Assembly (NCBI RefSeq): GCF_010389155.1
Contig: NC_057762.1
Location: 6,063,513-6,127,512, forward strand
DNA length: 64,000 nt
Direction: 5' to 3'
Source: Erigeron canadensis
Lineage: Eukaryota > Streptophyta > Magnoliopsida > Asterales > Asteraceae
The position numbers and the translations under genes are program-made. Below, piece by piece: positions 11,779 through 24,900 of this stretch (positions are counted from its first letter, which is position 1; each line of letters starts with the position of its first letter). Under the pieces are notes generated by a model that made no database searches, had not been told where the DNA came from, and was given only the letters and a program-made list of their open reading frames with translations.

Positions 11779-14364
11779 ATAGACTATTGTCCCGCGTAAT
11801 ACGCGAGTAAATATAATTTTATACTTATATATATCTAAAATACTATTTTCTTAATTAATAATACGTTAACAAATTAAAATATTCAATTTCACTTTATTAA
11901 CATTTTTTTTTTACCTTGATAGTTTCACAAACACTTATTGTGTTGCTCATTAAGTCTTACTGAATAAATAGATTATTCAATGCCAAATGTTATTGCTTAT
12001 CTATGTCATCACAAATATCTCGATGTCATTCAGATTTTCATGTCATATCATAAAAAATATCACAGATGACACATTCTTTAGATGTTGCCAAGGCATATAA
12101 CCTTCTAAACCGAGTTGCGAGATTGCCACCATCAATCCAATGATCATTCCAAAATCTTGTTTTATTTTCACTCCCAACTGTTCTTTAATAACATCTTAAG
12201 GGGACTAGCAATCGAGTGTGCCTCAGAGAATGAGGAACATATATTTGCCCATATATTATTACCATTTATTTTACACAGGAACACAGACTCGGAACCATGA
12301 ATCATATTGATGATTTTAAACCTAACATAATTCAGATTTTGAACCACATGTCATATCTATTTGTACATATCAATACTAAATTAAAAGTATCCAGACCACC
12401 AAAACTTAAACCACCTACTTTTTTACCTGACAATTGTCTTCCAGTAGATCCATTACATTTCATTTTCCGAGTTCGACCCCCCCTCCCTCCCTTACCTCTT
12501 CCACCAAAAAAATGAAGTTGTGATCTTTATCAATTGAAATAAAGAAAAATAATATATCCTAAATACTTTGAATTGTCGAGTTAGAATCCATCATAGACAA
12601 CGCATTAGCATCGAATTTAGATTTTATTATATAATAACTTTACAAGATTTATGAAATATAACCATGGATGGAGTCCTCATTCCAATTTGGTGAATCTTAT
12701 CTTATTTTCACTCATAACTCTTCTTTAATAACATCTTAAGGTGGCTAGCAATCGAGTGTGCCTTAGAGAATGAGAAACATATATTTTTCCATTTATTATT
12801 ACCATTTGTTTACACAGGAACACAGACTCAAAACCATGAATCACATTGATGATTTTAAACCTAATGTAATTCAGATTTTGAGCCACATACCATATCCATT
12901 TATACATATCAATACTAAATTAAAGAGTATCCAGACCACCAAAACCTAAACCACACATTTTTTTACCTCACAATTGCCTTCTAGTAGATCCATTACATTT
13001 CACTTTCCGAGTTCGACCCCCCTGCTCCCTTACCCCTCCTATCATATAAATGAAGTTGTGATCTTTATCAATCGAAATAGAGAAAAATAATATATCCTAA
13101 ATACTTTGAATTACTGAGTCGGAATCCATCATAGACAACGCATTAGTATTGAGTTTAGATTTTTTTCTATAATAACTTTGCAAAATTTATGAAATATAAC
13201 CGTGGATGGAGTCCTCACTCCAATTTGGTGAATCTTGTTTTATTGTCACTCCCAACTATTCTTTAATAACATCTTAAGGGGGTTTGCAATCAAGTGTGCC
13301 TCAGAGAATGAGGAACATATATTTGCCTATATATTATTACCATTTGTTTTACACAGGAATGCAGACTCAGAACCATGAATCACATTTATGATTTTAAACC
13401 TAACGTAATTCGGATTTTGAATCACATGTCATATCTATTTGTACATATCGATGCTAAATTAAGAGTATCTACACCACCAAAACCTAAACCGTCCACTTTT
13501 TTAGAATCCATCATAGACAACGCATTAGTATTTGGTTTAGAATCCATCATAGACAACACATTAGTATTGAGTTTAAATTTTATTCTATAATAACTTTGCA
13601 AAATTTATGAAATATAACTATGGATGGAGTCCCTAGTCCAATTTTGGTACAATGAAAACTTTTTTAAGGTATTTTTGTAATTTTGTTCCTACAAAATATT
13701 AATAAATAAAGAATACATACAAACATTGATTTTGTTGTCATAGGCCTCTTCTTTGAAAGTACATCACTTGGTTGGAAACATTATTTTTGAGATAAACCCG
13801 TCTATTGGTAGAGTAAAAATTTTAAGTTGTTTTTTATTTTTAATAGAATAGAAAAAAAAAGGGTTGGAAAAAGGGTATTTTCTTTGTTTCGGTAAATATA
13901 CAGTAAATTGATAATATAATTGTATGTAAAAACGTTATATTTTTTTCAAATTCCTTTATTAAAGTAATCACAATAGTCATGCATATTTAGAACCTAAATT
14001 AAATATAAAGAGGGATTTTTCTGTATAGTTATAAAAAGTATAAGTATTAATATTGTCATTTAATAAAGATGAAATAATTAAATTTGATCTAATGGTTCTA
14101 AATCAAAGATGGAATCCATTAGAGGGTTCTTGTATTATTGGGTAAAAAGTGTAAATTTGTGATGGAAAATCAAAATGTGTAAATTAAATATAAAGAGAGA
14201 TTTTTTTGTATAGTTATAAAAAGTATAAGTATTAATATTATCATTTAATAAAGATGAAATAATTAAATTTGATCTAGTGGTTCTAAATCAAAGATGAAAT
14301 CCATCCAAAGGTTATTGTTTATTTAAGAATGAATTTAACACCTTGTTATATATATATTGGTAGA
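11779..14364 (-). mobile_element. Non-autonomous Helitron, about 2.6 kb (minus strand)
   Basis: On the minus strand the proposed 5' end is TCTACCAATATATATATAAC (near 14364). The proposed 3' end is the hairpin CGCGTATTACGCG followed by GGACAATAGTCTA (near 11779). The same two termini, in the same orientation, bracket 35042-37467, which supports treating them as the ends of one element type. The terminal tetranucleotide here reads CTAT rather than CTAG and is probably mutated. The interior shows no Rep/helicase coding; it holds a 540-bp tandem array and a duplicated 5'-end region (about 14000-14130 and 14175-14360). Confidence 0.45.
12153..13640. repeat. Three-unit, about 539-bp tandem repeat
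   Basis: Units begin at 'aatcttgttttatt' or its variant at 12153, 12693 and 13231 (periods 540 and 538). Each runs through 'aataacatcttaagg', 'atgattttaaacctaa', 'gaatccatcatagacaac' and 'tggatggagtcc'. Unit 3 lacks the middle C/T-rich part and instead carries a local 40-bp duplication of 'gaatccatcatagacaac' (13504 and 13540). The similar-looking short frames inside the units arise only because the units are copies, and I do not regard them as genes. Confidence 0.85.
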
Positions 14365-14803
14365 TATTTAAATTAATCCTTTGAAATTCCATTTTGAAAT
14401 TACTTATCAAAATAATCTCATTGTTAAATTATCATATTACTGTTGCCGTTAAAAAAAAAAGAAAAAATTATCATATTACTGTTTAAATACATTTAAAACT
14501 ATTCTATTATTGAATTGGAAAATACTAAATATTTAACATTCACGAAAAAATTTCTACTTTTCATATCTTAAGTTTATCTTATGAAATTTATGATAAGTGT
14601 ATAATTATTTTATGCATCTTAGTTATAACTTATAGGGTAGTATTTAGTGAAATCTGATTAAATTATTATATTTTAAATCAATAATTTTGATCTGCATATT
14701 TATTCTTCGTATTTAATAATTTTACTAACTCTAATAAATACTAAAACAATAACTAAATGAGCATTTGCATAAAATCCATTCTTTATTTATTTTTATTTTT
14801 TTA

Positions 14804-15972
14804 GGGATAAAGGTATGAGAATGTAACCAACTATGACAAAAAGGCTATGTAATGTACCCTACTGCTCGACTTGCTATTCAGTGTAACCAACTACGTTCTT
14901 TGGGTTATTCAACGCAAGTAACCGGATACACAACAAGTAGCAGATTACCACTTGCATTTTTTATTTCTTTTTTATTAAAAAACACTACCTTCTTAAATTA
15001 CAAGTCGAGGAACAGATTTCAGATCAAACTTAGTTATATTTCACAAAAGCCTCTGATGAATTCAAACAAAACTTACATGTTTCAACACGTTCCGATTACA
15101 GATAGCGGTAAATCTAACTTATAACATACATTACTGTTCCGCAATCTAGATCATGCAAGCTATGATTATATCGTATCAATTAGCAATGTGCAGAATTCAA
15201 TTCCACCAACAAATACACTATAATACAGTAAACGTTCATAAATCCATCCGATACAGTCATACAGCAATAAATATCTATAAATTCATGAGTCGCTACAATG
15301 AAGTGTGTATGCGTGGAGAGAGAGAGAGAATGAGTGAAATGCTTAATGCGTGAGGTTTTCCCCAAATATAAAGAGGGGATTTATCTAAATCAGGTCACTT
15401 TGAGCATGAAAAATATTCGAAGAAATGAAGGTTTATCGGCGTTTGAAGTTTCCCGGTAAGGTTTTGTGCAGATTCCGGCCGCCTTGTTCTTCATATTTTC
15501 TCCAGAAATTATCCATTTGCCGAGCTGATCGAAACTTGCATTTTGGTCAGGGTTTGTGCGAGATCAAATTTTGAGTCGATTGGTGGTAGTTTTAAGTCTT
15601 AATTCAAAAAAACAACAAAGTTATCGCGATTTTAATTTTTTCCGGCGAATCACTATTTTTTTCCGGCGAGTATTGGATTCGAAAAATTTTGGTCAGGGTT
15701 TGTGCGGGATCAAATTTTGAGTCGATTGATGGTAGTTTCATGTCTTAATTCGAAGAAACAACAAAGTTATCACGATTTTAATTTTTTCGACGAATGTTGG
15801 ACTAGTGAGGATGATGATGATGATGATGGAAACCGGATGGAAACCTATTGTAGCAGGTTGCTTGCGTTGAATATCCAAAAAAGGTAGTTGGTTACACTGA
15901 ATAGCAAGTCGAGTAGTAGGGTACATTACATAGCCTTTTTTCCATAGTTGGATATATTCCCATGCCTTTATT
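14804..15972. mobile_element. Pack-MULE-like element, 1.17 kb
   Basis: Long inverted termini of about 130-150 bp: the left arm (14812-14945) and the right arm (15838-15966, reversed) both contain 'aaaggctatgtaatgtaccc' and 'cgacttgctattcagtgtaa'. The 9-mer attttttta flanks both sides (14795-14803 and 15973-15981). That fits the Mutator duplication length, although the 9-mer is low complexity. Between the arms is non-repetitive DNA resembling captured genomic sequence: a UTR-like part (14990-15360), a leader-like part with 'ttccggcg' words (15420-15800) and a 146-bp direct repeat. No transposase is present. The two arms are the same sequence on opposite strands and so give mirrored short frames. 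Confidence 0.7.
15541..15795. repeat. Direct repeat (period 146 bp) inside the Pack-MULE-like element
   Basis: The stretch starting 'ttttggtcagggtttgtgcg' at 15541 recurs at 15687, with about 105 bp closely matching. It includes 'gatcaaattttgagtcgatt' and 'aacaacaaagttatc'. Confidence 0.8.
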
Positions 15973-15981
15973 ATTTTTTTA

Positions 15982-17200
15982 TATGGTTAAAGAACTAAAC
16001 GAGGGAAGCTGAGAATTGATTTATTCTTTCTTGTGTTGTGTGACTTCATGTGGCGTTCGTTGAATTTTGGGTTGTATTATATTTTGACTTTTAGCTTATA
16101 GTGAAGAAAAAGTCATTTTTCGGGTATTTTCTTCTTTGTTACCATTTTAATTATCTATGTTCAAGAAAATGACATGTTAGCTAACTTACCAAATAAGCAT
16201 CACCATCACAACTTGTTCATTGCCACCTTATCTTTGTTACCATTTTAATTATCTTTGTTACCATTTTAATTATCTATGCTTCTATCCATGTTCTATCAGA
16301 GTTGGAGAGAGTGGTGAAGAAAATAAACCTAAATGGGGGAAATTAAGCATTCAAAATTTTAAACGGATATATTGGCTAGCAACGCGACCATCATAGAAAT
16401 TGATATGGTGAAACCGTGTTCAAACCGGAGAGGAGGCGGCAGTGTATAATCAACCTATCCGCCCCTGATCGGACACTCTACCCGTGTCCGTTCCCTCCCC
16501 CTAAGGGCTACAATTTGCTCGCGATGATATTAGTTTTTTTGAACTTATTAAGAAATTGCAGAAAAAATTGGTAAAATCGCGTGAAATCAATTTAATTAAG
16601 TTATGAAAAAAAAATTAATGTACTTGGTCTGACTTATATATTAAGTTATAAAAAAAAAAAAAAAAATAACTTGGTCCGACTTATGTATTAAACTATTAAT
16701 CCAAGTTATTAAATTTATTATGTAATTTAATTGTATCGTTTATGTGCAGCTGATGAATGATTGCATCTATCAAAAATAAGGATAGTAGACATCTATGACA
16801 AATGTGGGTATCTCAATAGGAATGGTACGTATACATATTACATAGACATGCTAAAGACATCTATCAAATAGTGCATTATATTGGATGTGTAATATCAATA
16901 TCTTTTTACATCAAATGTTCTTCATTTCATTGTATACATAAAATGCTTACTCAATTTGTTTCTCATTTATGTTTCACATAAAAAAATATATATATATTTT
17001 AACAGTTGGATATTTAATGACTAATCAATATCTAAGGTATAAAAGAAATATAAAATTTATATTAAATATATTTAAATAAAGGACATTAATATTTGATGTT
17101 TAGTAATGCATTGCATTCGTCTAAATATGCCCAAAATTTCAGTGTTCCACCAAAAGTACATCAAATTCTTCATTTGAAACGGATTTTCTACACAAAACAC
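15982..17200. other. Intergenic DNA
   Basis: No gene was supported. A GC-richer patch (about 16375-16530) with 'ggaggcggcagtg' and 'tccgcccctgatcgg' has no long frame and matches nothing I know. An A-rich repeat with 'cttggtccgacttat' lies at about 16610-16690. Confidence 0.35.
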
Positions 17201-17238
17201 TAATTTTAGTGTATTGGTGGTGCATGAGCAAATTACCT

Positions 17239-17520
17239 GAAAACTCGAGACTTGGTTCAGGCCATCTAAACCTGAACCTAACTGACCCGTCCGAGAGCTT
17301 AACGGGCCGGGTTTCAGTTCGGATTTTCATGTATCGTTGGGTTTTAGGTTTGGCTGCGTCGTGCCGGGTTTTGACCGTATTGGAAAACAATGAACAAGTG
17401 TACGGAAACCCGAGACCTATCTCAGGCTTGCCCCGCACCGACCCGACCCGCCCGAGAGCTTAACGGACCGGGCTTTGGTTCTAATTTTCATGCATCACCG
17501 GGTTTCGATTTTACTGGGCC
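17239..17520. repeat. Two-unit 'acccg/gagagcttaacgg' repeat
   Basis: Two diverged units (starting about 17239 and 17404, period about 165 bp). Each has 'actcgagac' or 'acccgagac', then 'gacccg.ccgagagcttaacgg', then 'ggtt...ttttcatg.atc'. The composition resembles the word-built hAT-like elements elsewhere, but I could not find inverted termini or a target duplication. Overlapping short frames on both strands are by-products of this GC-richer patch. Confidence 0.55.
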
Positions 17521-17712
17521 AGACTGGGTCAATTATACTCCTACCCATAGAGTTCAAAAGATTGACAAAAATTTCAGAAAAAAACCTTCTTCCGACTTAT
17601 TGCTCATTGTGGTCAAACCCAAAAAACGTGGGTAAAAACTAAAGATACATCAGTCAATTGGGCTAGCCTAACTTGAAAATAAAAATTTGTCATAGATTTA
17701 ACAAAATATAAC

Positions 17713-17887
17713 TTAAGGAAAATGACAGCCTTAGGGCTGTCAATAACAACATATTACATGCTTAAAAACTTGTACATTATATATCAAAAACCGCCCCCTG
17801 ATTTTTCTAATAGCAAGGTACAAATTTTAATGCACCCAATTAGTTTTTACTGACAACCCTAAGGGCTGTCACTAACAAAACCATTAC
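17713..17887. mobile_element. MITE with GACAGCC...GGCTGTC ends, copy 1
   Basis: About 175 bp. Both ends carry the self-complementary motif GACAGCCTTAGGGCTGTCA or its inverted form (GACAACCCTAAGGGCTGTCA). The interior 'acatattacatgcttaaaaa' and 'gcaaggtacaaattttaat' recurs almost unchanged at 52163-52330, which shows it is a dispersed repeat. No coding capacity; superfamily unresolved. Confidence 0.7.
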
Positions 17888-20080
17888 TTAATACGCATGA
17901 GAATTAGTTACTGTTTTCTTGACATAGCTGGAATCCATATAGAGATTTACATAAACACCCTCCGTTATGCATCTTAATCTAGTGAATTAACTTATACTTG
18001 TTTTTTATATTTATCGTTATAATTTCCATATTCAACAACTTTTTTCATATCTAAGTAAAAACAAATATATTGTTGAAGGGTTTATGACATGTGAAGTTAA
18101 TTATAGGAAGAATATATAAGATAGAGTCTAATCTGGGCCCGAGTGTCCTAATGGACCCAATACAAGTGGGCCAAGTAAGACAGCAGAAGTGGGCCTTTAT
18201 GACTGGTCTACTGTTCAAATGATTACAAAACACCCGCCCCCCTTATATCGTATTCACGTGTTTTCGCTTTCTCTGTATACCAATTACCAACAGTCGAGCG
18301 CGTGGATAATAGAAACGCGTGCCTAATTGTTAAAATCAACCGTATCGTCCATCGCATGAAATTATCCTATCATATCAGAGTATGTAAAATATATATCTGG
18401 ACCATATTTAGGTAGATGGAATGAATACATTAAGTTGGAAATGGAATAAACATCAGATATTCATGATATTTATTAACACCACCAAATGGCCTGGTGACAA
18501 ATAGTTCTATTTTTATATTTAGAAAATAAAATCTATAACACATATATCCGGTTAAGACAATATAGACTGGACTTTAGATATATGCAAATAATTCATACGT
18601 TTCAGAAAAATATAATATTTCTTATTTCTTCTTTGAAATGCAAATGGTTCAATCATTTAAAATGTCATTTTAATGCTTGAGAGTTTGCTGATACAAACCA
18701 ATCCTTCATATTTCATGCAATTGTTTGTACGAAATATCTACATTTTGGTTGGCATGTGGGTTGTTCCACATAAGTTCAATTGATAGTATTTTGTGTTACT
18801 TCTATTTAATTTATGTCTTTTTCTTCACATATGTTTTATTAAAGTTATAATTAATGTTTCTTCAAAATATTATACACTCCATGTGAAAGCACATTATGTG
18901 TCATGAAACTTATGAGCCATAAAACTAAGCAATAGTTTTCCTTTCGTGACCAATGGGTCATGGAATTGTGCTAAATTATCACTTTTGACTACATTGTCTT
19001 TTGTTATATGAAAACAGAATTGAATATTCTCATTAGAATCGCATATTATCTCATATATATACACCAATTTTTAAATAAAAAAAAAACTAATTGTGTTGTC
19101 ATGAAAGATTTTACAACCTAAGATGAACTAAACACATAAGCATTCCAGGGACACAAGATAACTAACTTCGTAATTACAAGATTAAGAAGTTTCATGAGTT
19201 ATACAAAATGGAATATCTACCTACACTTATTGATAAATTTTGATACCCATAACAAATAATAATAATATATTCTCTTAAAATATCCTCCTAATTATTCTCC
19301 TAACAACAATATCATTACACATAGCAAAATCAAGGAATGAGATAATGAGAGAGAATTAATGAACTACATGTGTCAACAAGTGATTATATTAGGATTATTT
19401 TTAAAAGGATTGGTTAAGATGCTTTTTAGGAAAATTGGTGTTGAATGGCTTTGGAATAACTTGAACATCATTTACAAACAAACTTATTGCATCCCATTAA
19501 AGGAGAGTATTCTCTCAAGTTGTCTAACATGATTAGTCATGTTAAACAAATCTTGACGATTAAATTAAAATCAAGAGTCAAAATTCAAAGTTTATCTTTA
19601 AATATTAACCCTTGATTTTCATCCAAGTATCAAGATGTCCATCAAGTTGAAATCAACACATATAGATCCGTAAATATATTGTATGTATAGCCACTTCAGT
19701 CATGTTCGTCGTTTCTTGAAAGTAACTTTTTTTCTAAAAACATGATCAACCATAAATTATTATGTTCTGATTCTTCATGGATCCATTCCCTCCCATTAAT
19801 GGTGTTAAACAGAAGTCAAACAAATGGCACTTTGGCAATTGGTATATCCTATCATTAAATGTATTTGTGGAGGAGTCCATTTTTCTTTGTCAAAATCATG
19901 ATCCATTCCCAACTAGTAGGTATGTTATTTTCCATTTAAAAATGATGAGATATGAGAAATCTAGAGAAAAAAGAAAACCCCACATTTAATTAACATGCTA
20001 ATTGTCTTCAGTTTAATCAATAGATTGCTACCATGTTATCAAATAAGTTAAACTTATATTAACATCGTATATTTCTGACA
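17888..20080. other. Intergenic AT-rich DNA
   Basis: About 2.2 kb with no supported gene or RNA. A GC-richer patch at 18130-18240 ('gggcccgagtgtcc', 'agtgggcc') may be a fragment of an old repeat but has no diagnostic feature. Confidence 0.35.
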
Positions 20081-20089
20081 TTATTTTTA

Positions 20090-20376
20090 GAGATTAGTTC
20101 CCTCGTAAGAAACTTTGAACGAATATCTATAATAGGAAATAACTAAAGTTGTGTGTATTGTATGTAAACAACCTTGAAATAATGTTTATTGTATGTAAGA
20201 ATTTCGTTTCAACCAATTACAATCTGACAAGTGGCACCTGTATATGGTTGCCACATATGTTTTCTTATATACAATAAACATTTTTTCAAGTTGCTTACAT
20301 ACAATACACATAACTTTAGTTTTTTCCTACTATAGACATTCGGTCAAAGATAGTTACATTTCAGGAAACTAATCCC
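20090..20376. mobile_element. Foldback MULE-like MITE, copy 1 (287 bp)
   Basis: Flanked by the perfect 9-bp duplication ttattttta (20081-20089 and 20377-20385), the length typical of the Mutator superfamily. The left end GAGATTAGTTCCC and the right end (reversed) GGGATTAGTTTCC are inverted. The arms continue inward through 'ctttgaacgaatatctata' and 'ttgtgtgtattgtatgtaa', so the whole element folds into one long hairpin with a 'gccac' loop region. Related copies are at 55768 and 63359. Confidence 0.8.
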
Positions 20377-20385
20377 TTATTTTTA

Positions 20386-21931
20386 ACTAACGTATAAAGC
20401 CTATAGAAGGCTGACCGTGCAATGAAAATATGTAACGAATTTCATCATATTCAACTTTCCTAAAAATCCCCTTGTCAATTTTACATCTAAGCTAATATTT
20501 GAGAATCACGTTATTTTGACTAAATGAACCAATTATCAGATATAATCAACAAGTTACAAAAATTCTAACAACTTTCTTGTGTATATATTATGACCACTAC
20601 TAACACCTTAATTATGAAACATGATGAATGATGAGATGCCCAAATCATCTTATAAGAAATTAAGAAGAGAAGGAAAAGTTATTTCTTCATGTTAATGCTA
20701 ATTGAGGAGTCTTTTCACTCTTTTGGTGTTAGCAAATTGATTATTTTACAGAGTTCAAGCTAAATATAACAGTTATAAGTGTGTAACTTAGTAGGATCGA
20801 ATTATTTTAATAGACACTCCCCGAGCTCTAAAATAAAGAAACTAACCTATGAAAAAAATTATTGAAATTAGATTACGATCACCCTTCTTTTTTTTTTTTT
20901 TTTTTTTCTGAAAAAGAATCGAATAAAGAAAGAGATATATAAGTGAATAATTGGATGGGTTCACATCTAGCATAGGGCCCTATGGGCTTAGTAGGTGGCA
21001 ATTGATCAATCCTATGAACTTACGAGTATATATCATAGTTTGTTGTTGCAATAATTGGACACATCATACAAGTAGACATGTAGTTAACATAAACCTTTTC
21101 CCCCAAATACTTCTAACGACTCATACTCAAACATCTCGTTATTTAGGATATGTGCAATACTTCATCATTTAGATGGTAAGGACTTCCTTGCAACACTTCA
21201 TCATTTAGATGGTAAGGACTTCCCGATATTGTATCCCTACTGAATGTTTAGTTTAGTCATACAAAACACTCGATCAAAGGTATTAAACTTGTGAGTAATA
21301 AATAATTTTTAAAAATTGGTTCGAAGATAAGTGGTTTGGTTTAGTTGACGTTTAACTGGCTGAACCGCTCTAAGTTGACTTGGTAACAAGCCAAACCATT
21401 CTAATTAAACCCAGATGGGGGAAAAAATCTACATAACTCGAAAGAAATCCGAGAAATGGATGATTGTGACAATTAAGAGTCGGATTATCAATGCAACCAT
21501 AGCGCTTAGACCCATGATTAACTTGCAAAAAAACAATTTTACATGAAAATAATCATTCCCTTAAAAATAAGGATCAATCGTCATGCATTACAAATATTTC
21601 ATGTTAGTTATAGCCCTAAAATAAAGTAAAAAGAAAACATATTCTGAAGTTGTCTTGTTATTACATGGCTTATAGAAGAATTCAATCAATTCTGCAAAAC
21701 CCTAGGTACATGGTCCACCCACATTGTCATCTTTAGTTGTAAGTTGAAAATCATTAGCAGACATTTAAATACAACAATTCTTGATTTGTGAGGGGAAAAC
21801 TGTTAATTCCTCCTAAATACAAACCCAAAACTAGTACAGCTACTGGAATAACATTTAAATTTCTATGCTACAAGATATCTATCATCATATTCATACATGT
21901 TCATACTAATATTGAAACACAAATAAAACCA
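20386..21931. other. Intergenic DNA, 3' side of the NHL gene
   Basis: No gene was supported. There is a T run at 20889-20907 and a short duplication of 'acttcatcatttagatggtaaggactt' (21163 and 21197). The right end should include the 3' UTR of the minus-strand NHL gene. Confidence 0.4.
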
Positions 21932-24900
21932 TCATGAATACGAACCATATGCATAACCCATGTAATTATACCTGGATCGAACATTCTGGCCACCATAATT
22001 CGGGTGATTACTATAATCAACAGCCTTAATCACCACAGCTCCATGCTCTCTGTCTTGTTCTTGAACAGCCCCAAAAACCACCTCTTTGGTTGTCTCGCTC
22101 TTTTCCTCATAGTAAGTCTGAGGACCTGATGAATGGTGTTTCTGATGATGTTGTTGCCGAAGATGTTGTTGTTGATGCAGTTGTTGAAATTGTTGCATTT
22201 GTTGTTGCTGATTGTAGTATTCACTGTTTTGTCCCCCATAGAGATATCGAGTCTGCTTAGAAGGGCGTGGTCTTTCTGCAGGTTCTGTGTTCTTGGTCAT
22301 AAACGGGAATGGTTTTCGGGTATCTAGTGGCGGGGGTACATCTTGATGTGGAATTACAAAGCTTTCTTGCATGGGCCAGGTGTTGGGATATGAAGTGGGT
22401 TGCTGGTAATTCATTTGAAGTTGAGGATGGAGTGGTTTCGCTTTGGAACCGAATAAACCACCTAAGAGTTCAAATGCAGTTGTTCCGGTTTTGATAAAAA
22501 GTTTCCCAAGTGAACCAAATAAGCCCTCTTCTTCTTTTTCGTTCTCGTCCTCTGGAGGAATTAGGGGCGGTCTAACTGATTTCAGAACCCTTCGATGTAC
22601 AGGTGGTGGAATTGTGTGCATTGTAGGTCTTGGATCCTGTAGTAAAAATTATGATCATTATTTACATACAGTAATAATAGTATTAGAAATAAATGATAAC
22701 ACAAAAACACAGTATACTTGTGTCTTAGAAACTCGATTAGATTCAAGGTTCAGTTACCTCAGAATCTTCTTACAAGTCTCACGAATTACACTATTGCATA
22801 TGAAGAAGACTAACACCATTCATAAGAAAAAAGTTTATATGGACAAATGAATAAAAGAAAAAAGTAGAATATAATAAATTTGACTACGCAATATCTAATA
22901 CGGTGAAATTTAACGATTTACAACTCAAGGTGGCAATATGGGTGGGTTGGGTAAATAGTCAAAACACATAATATTTTGTTAGTGGTCTGGCTGGTTTTAT
23001 CAGAAACACTAGTTGTCCATATTTTTGCATTTTTAAAAATCATTCGCAAGTCAAGTTGTCAACTGTGATTACAAAAGTTGTATTATTCAGATAACAATTT
23101 AACAACCAACTGTTCAAAGAAAAGGGTTGATACTTAAAACAAGTTTTGGGTGACTTGCAACTCATTTGACCTGTTTCCTTTTAAGGTAATAGCCAGATGT
23201 TCTAAATTTACTCTTCGACCTATTATGGACAAATATATAGTTTGAATCAACCCATTCATGAGTAAAAGAGTCGAAATTGTGAGCCACCTCTAATTACAGT
23301 GGGGCATAAATAGGGATACATTGTTTTATAACCTGTATATGCATTACAATTGTGAAAGTATATTCGTACGTACTAAAATAACGAATTCTGTTCTTATTTT
23401 CTTTATTACACCACACACACAATCACACACACACAACTTTCAGGGAACCCATGTGTATTCCCATCGACATGCTTAGGTGCTATTGGATCTGAAGGAGATT
23501 TAAAAAACTAGCATTTTGTCTCAAGTGTTGTTTGTGGCCATTATCGGCAAAACTTGGATAGGCAAACTTATGTTTTGGCGTTCAGATCTGACTTCATACC
23601 CAACAGTAAGTAATGTTATCGAAGTTTAACTTTATGAATGCTTACACTTTGCGATGAAAACATTGCAGAAACTCTACGTTGCAATAAGGCTAGCATGAAA
23701 CCGAAGAACACAGCAGCACCAAGAACTGCTATCCCTGAAATAATAATCAGCTTTTCAGGAGTTTAGAAACTGGTAATTTATGGGGGAGAATAGTGATGAG
23801 AGTCAGATTTGCATTTTATACCTAAATGGTGTTCGCCGTCATACTGATAAGAAGAACAATCATCCTCATGAAGTTGGATTTCTCGAATTGCCTGGTTACC
23901 TCTATCGATAACTAAAAGAGAGCAGCTACTAGCAACGTATATTATATCAAAGTCATCTGAAAATTTTGCATTGTCACTTGGACCATCAATGTGACCAGTC
24001 CCTCTTGCCCCGTTTCCTCCAGCTATGGTTACAACTCCTGTACATAATGATGGTAGATTATTTAATACTTCAACGATTTTAAACGTATGCCCGTCGTGCA
24101 TTCTTCTGTGTTTATTCATATGTTTTCGCCAAAAATCCAAAATACCTGCATCACTGATCTTCCTAATAGCCAAATTCATGGTATCAGCCACATACACATT
24201 TCCTCTGTCATCCACTGTCAGTCCTTTCGGGTGGTTCATCCTGGATTCTCTTGGCCTCCCATCTACGTGCCCAAAATAGCCTTCAGGTGAACCAGCTAGT
24301 AGCTTTGGCCGGCTATCTGTGACAACAATTCATACAATTCATAAATTACGGGAGAGTGAAACAAATTCATGTCCAATGATTAAAATGCATATGAACCGAA
24401 ACTCAAAAGACATACTGAGTTAGACAAATAGAATAAGTATAAAAGCATGATTCTTCTCCAAGATTCTAAGTCTCGTTATTATATAAGAAAAGACAAAAAG
24501 GGAGTTTGAACTGTATCTAAGAAGAATAAAGTTTAGTCAATCAATAACAAGATTTAAGCTTTTTAAGGAAAAAGCAGGCCATAACAGAAAACACAAAACA
24601 GAATATATTCTAAATGATTAGTAAAACAAATTATTTGTACTTAAAGATGAGTATTCTTCTAAACAAAAGCATAGACATATCACATATCCAAAAAGTGGAT
24701 CCATCCTGAGTCCTCAACTATTATTCTTAGACAATTCGTGAAGCAACTTAACTTGGATTCCTCATCTCATTGCAACTTAATCTAAAATCACATCCATTTC
24801 GAAACCAACTAACCGTTGCAACTTGAAAAAGGAGAGCTAAATGTTACAATTACTTCACCCTAAATTATTTGAGATTAATAACTATGTGTTCCCAAAAACT

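Noticed and set aside
12115..13590. Similar short open frames repeated in the 12-13.6 kb region
   Set aside because: They exist because the DNA is a tandem triplication; the frames are short, differ by indels and show no domain.
14852..15926. Frames sharing the word MYPTARLAIQCNQL on opposite strands
   Set aside because: They are the two inverted arms of the Pack-MULE-like element read on opposite strands, not a gene family.
16375..16530. GC-rich patch that could be an RNA gene
   Set aside because: No tRNA-like boxes, no rRNA similarity that I can recognise and no clear hairpin.
17139..17635. Overlapping open frames on both strands in a GC-richer patch
   Set aside because: Composition effect of the 'acccg' word repeat; no conserved domain or start context.
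22030..22239. Asn-rich frame inside the last NHL exon
   Set aside because: Out-of-frame reading of the Gln-rich coding repeat of the NHL gene.
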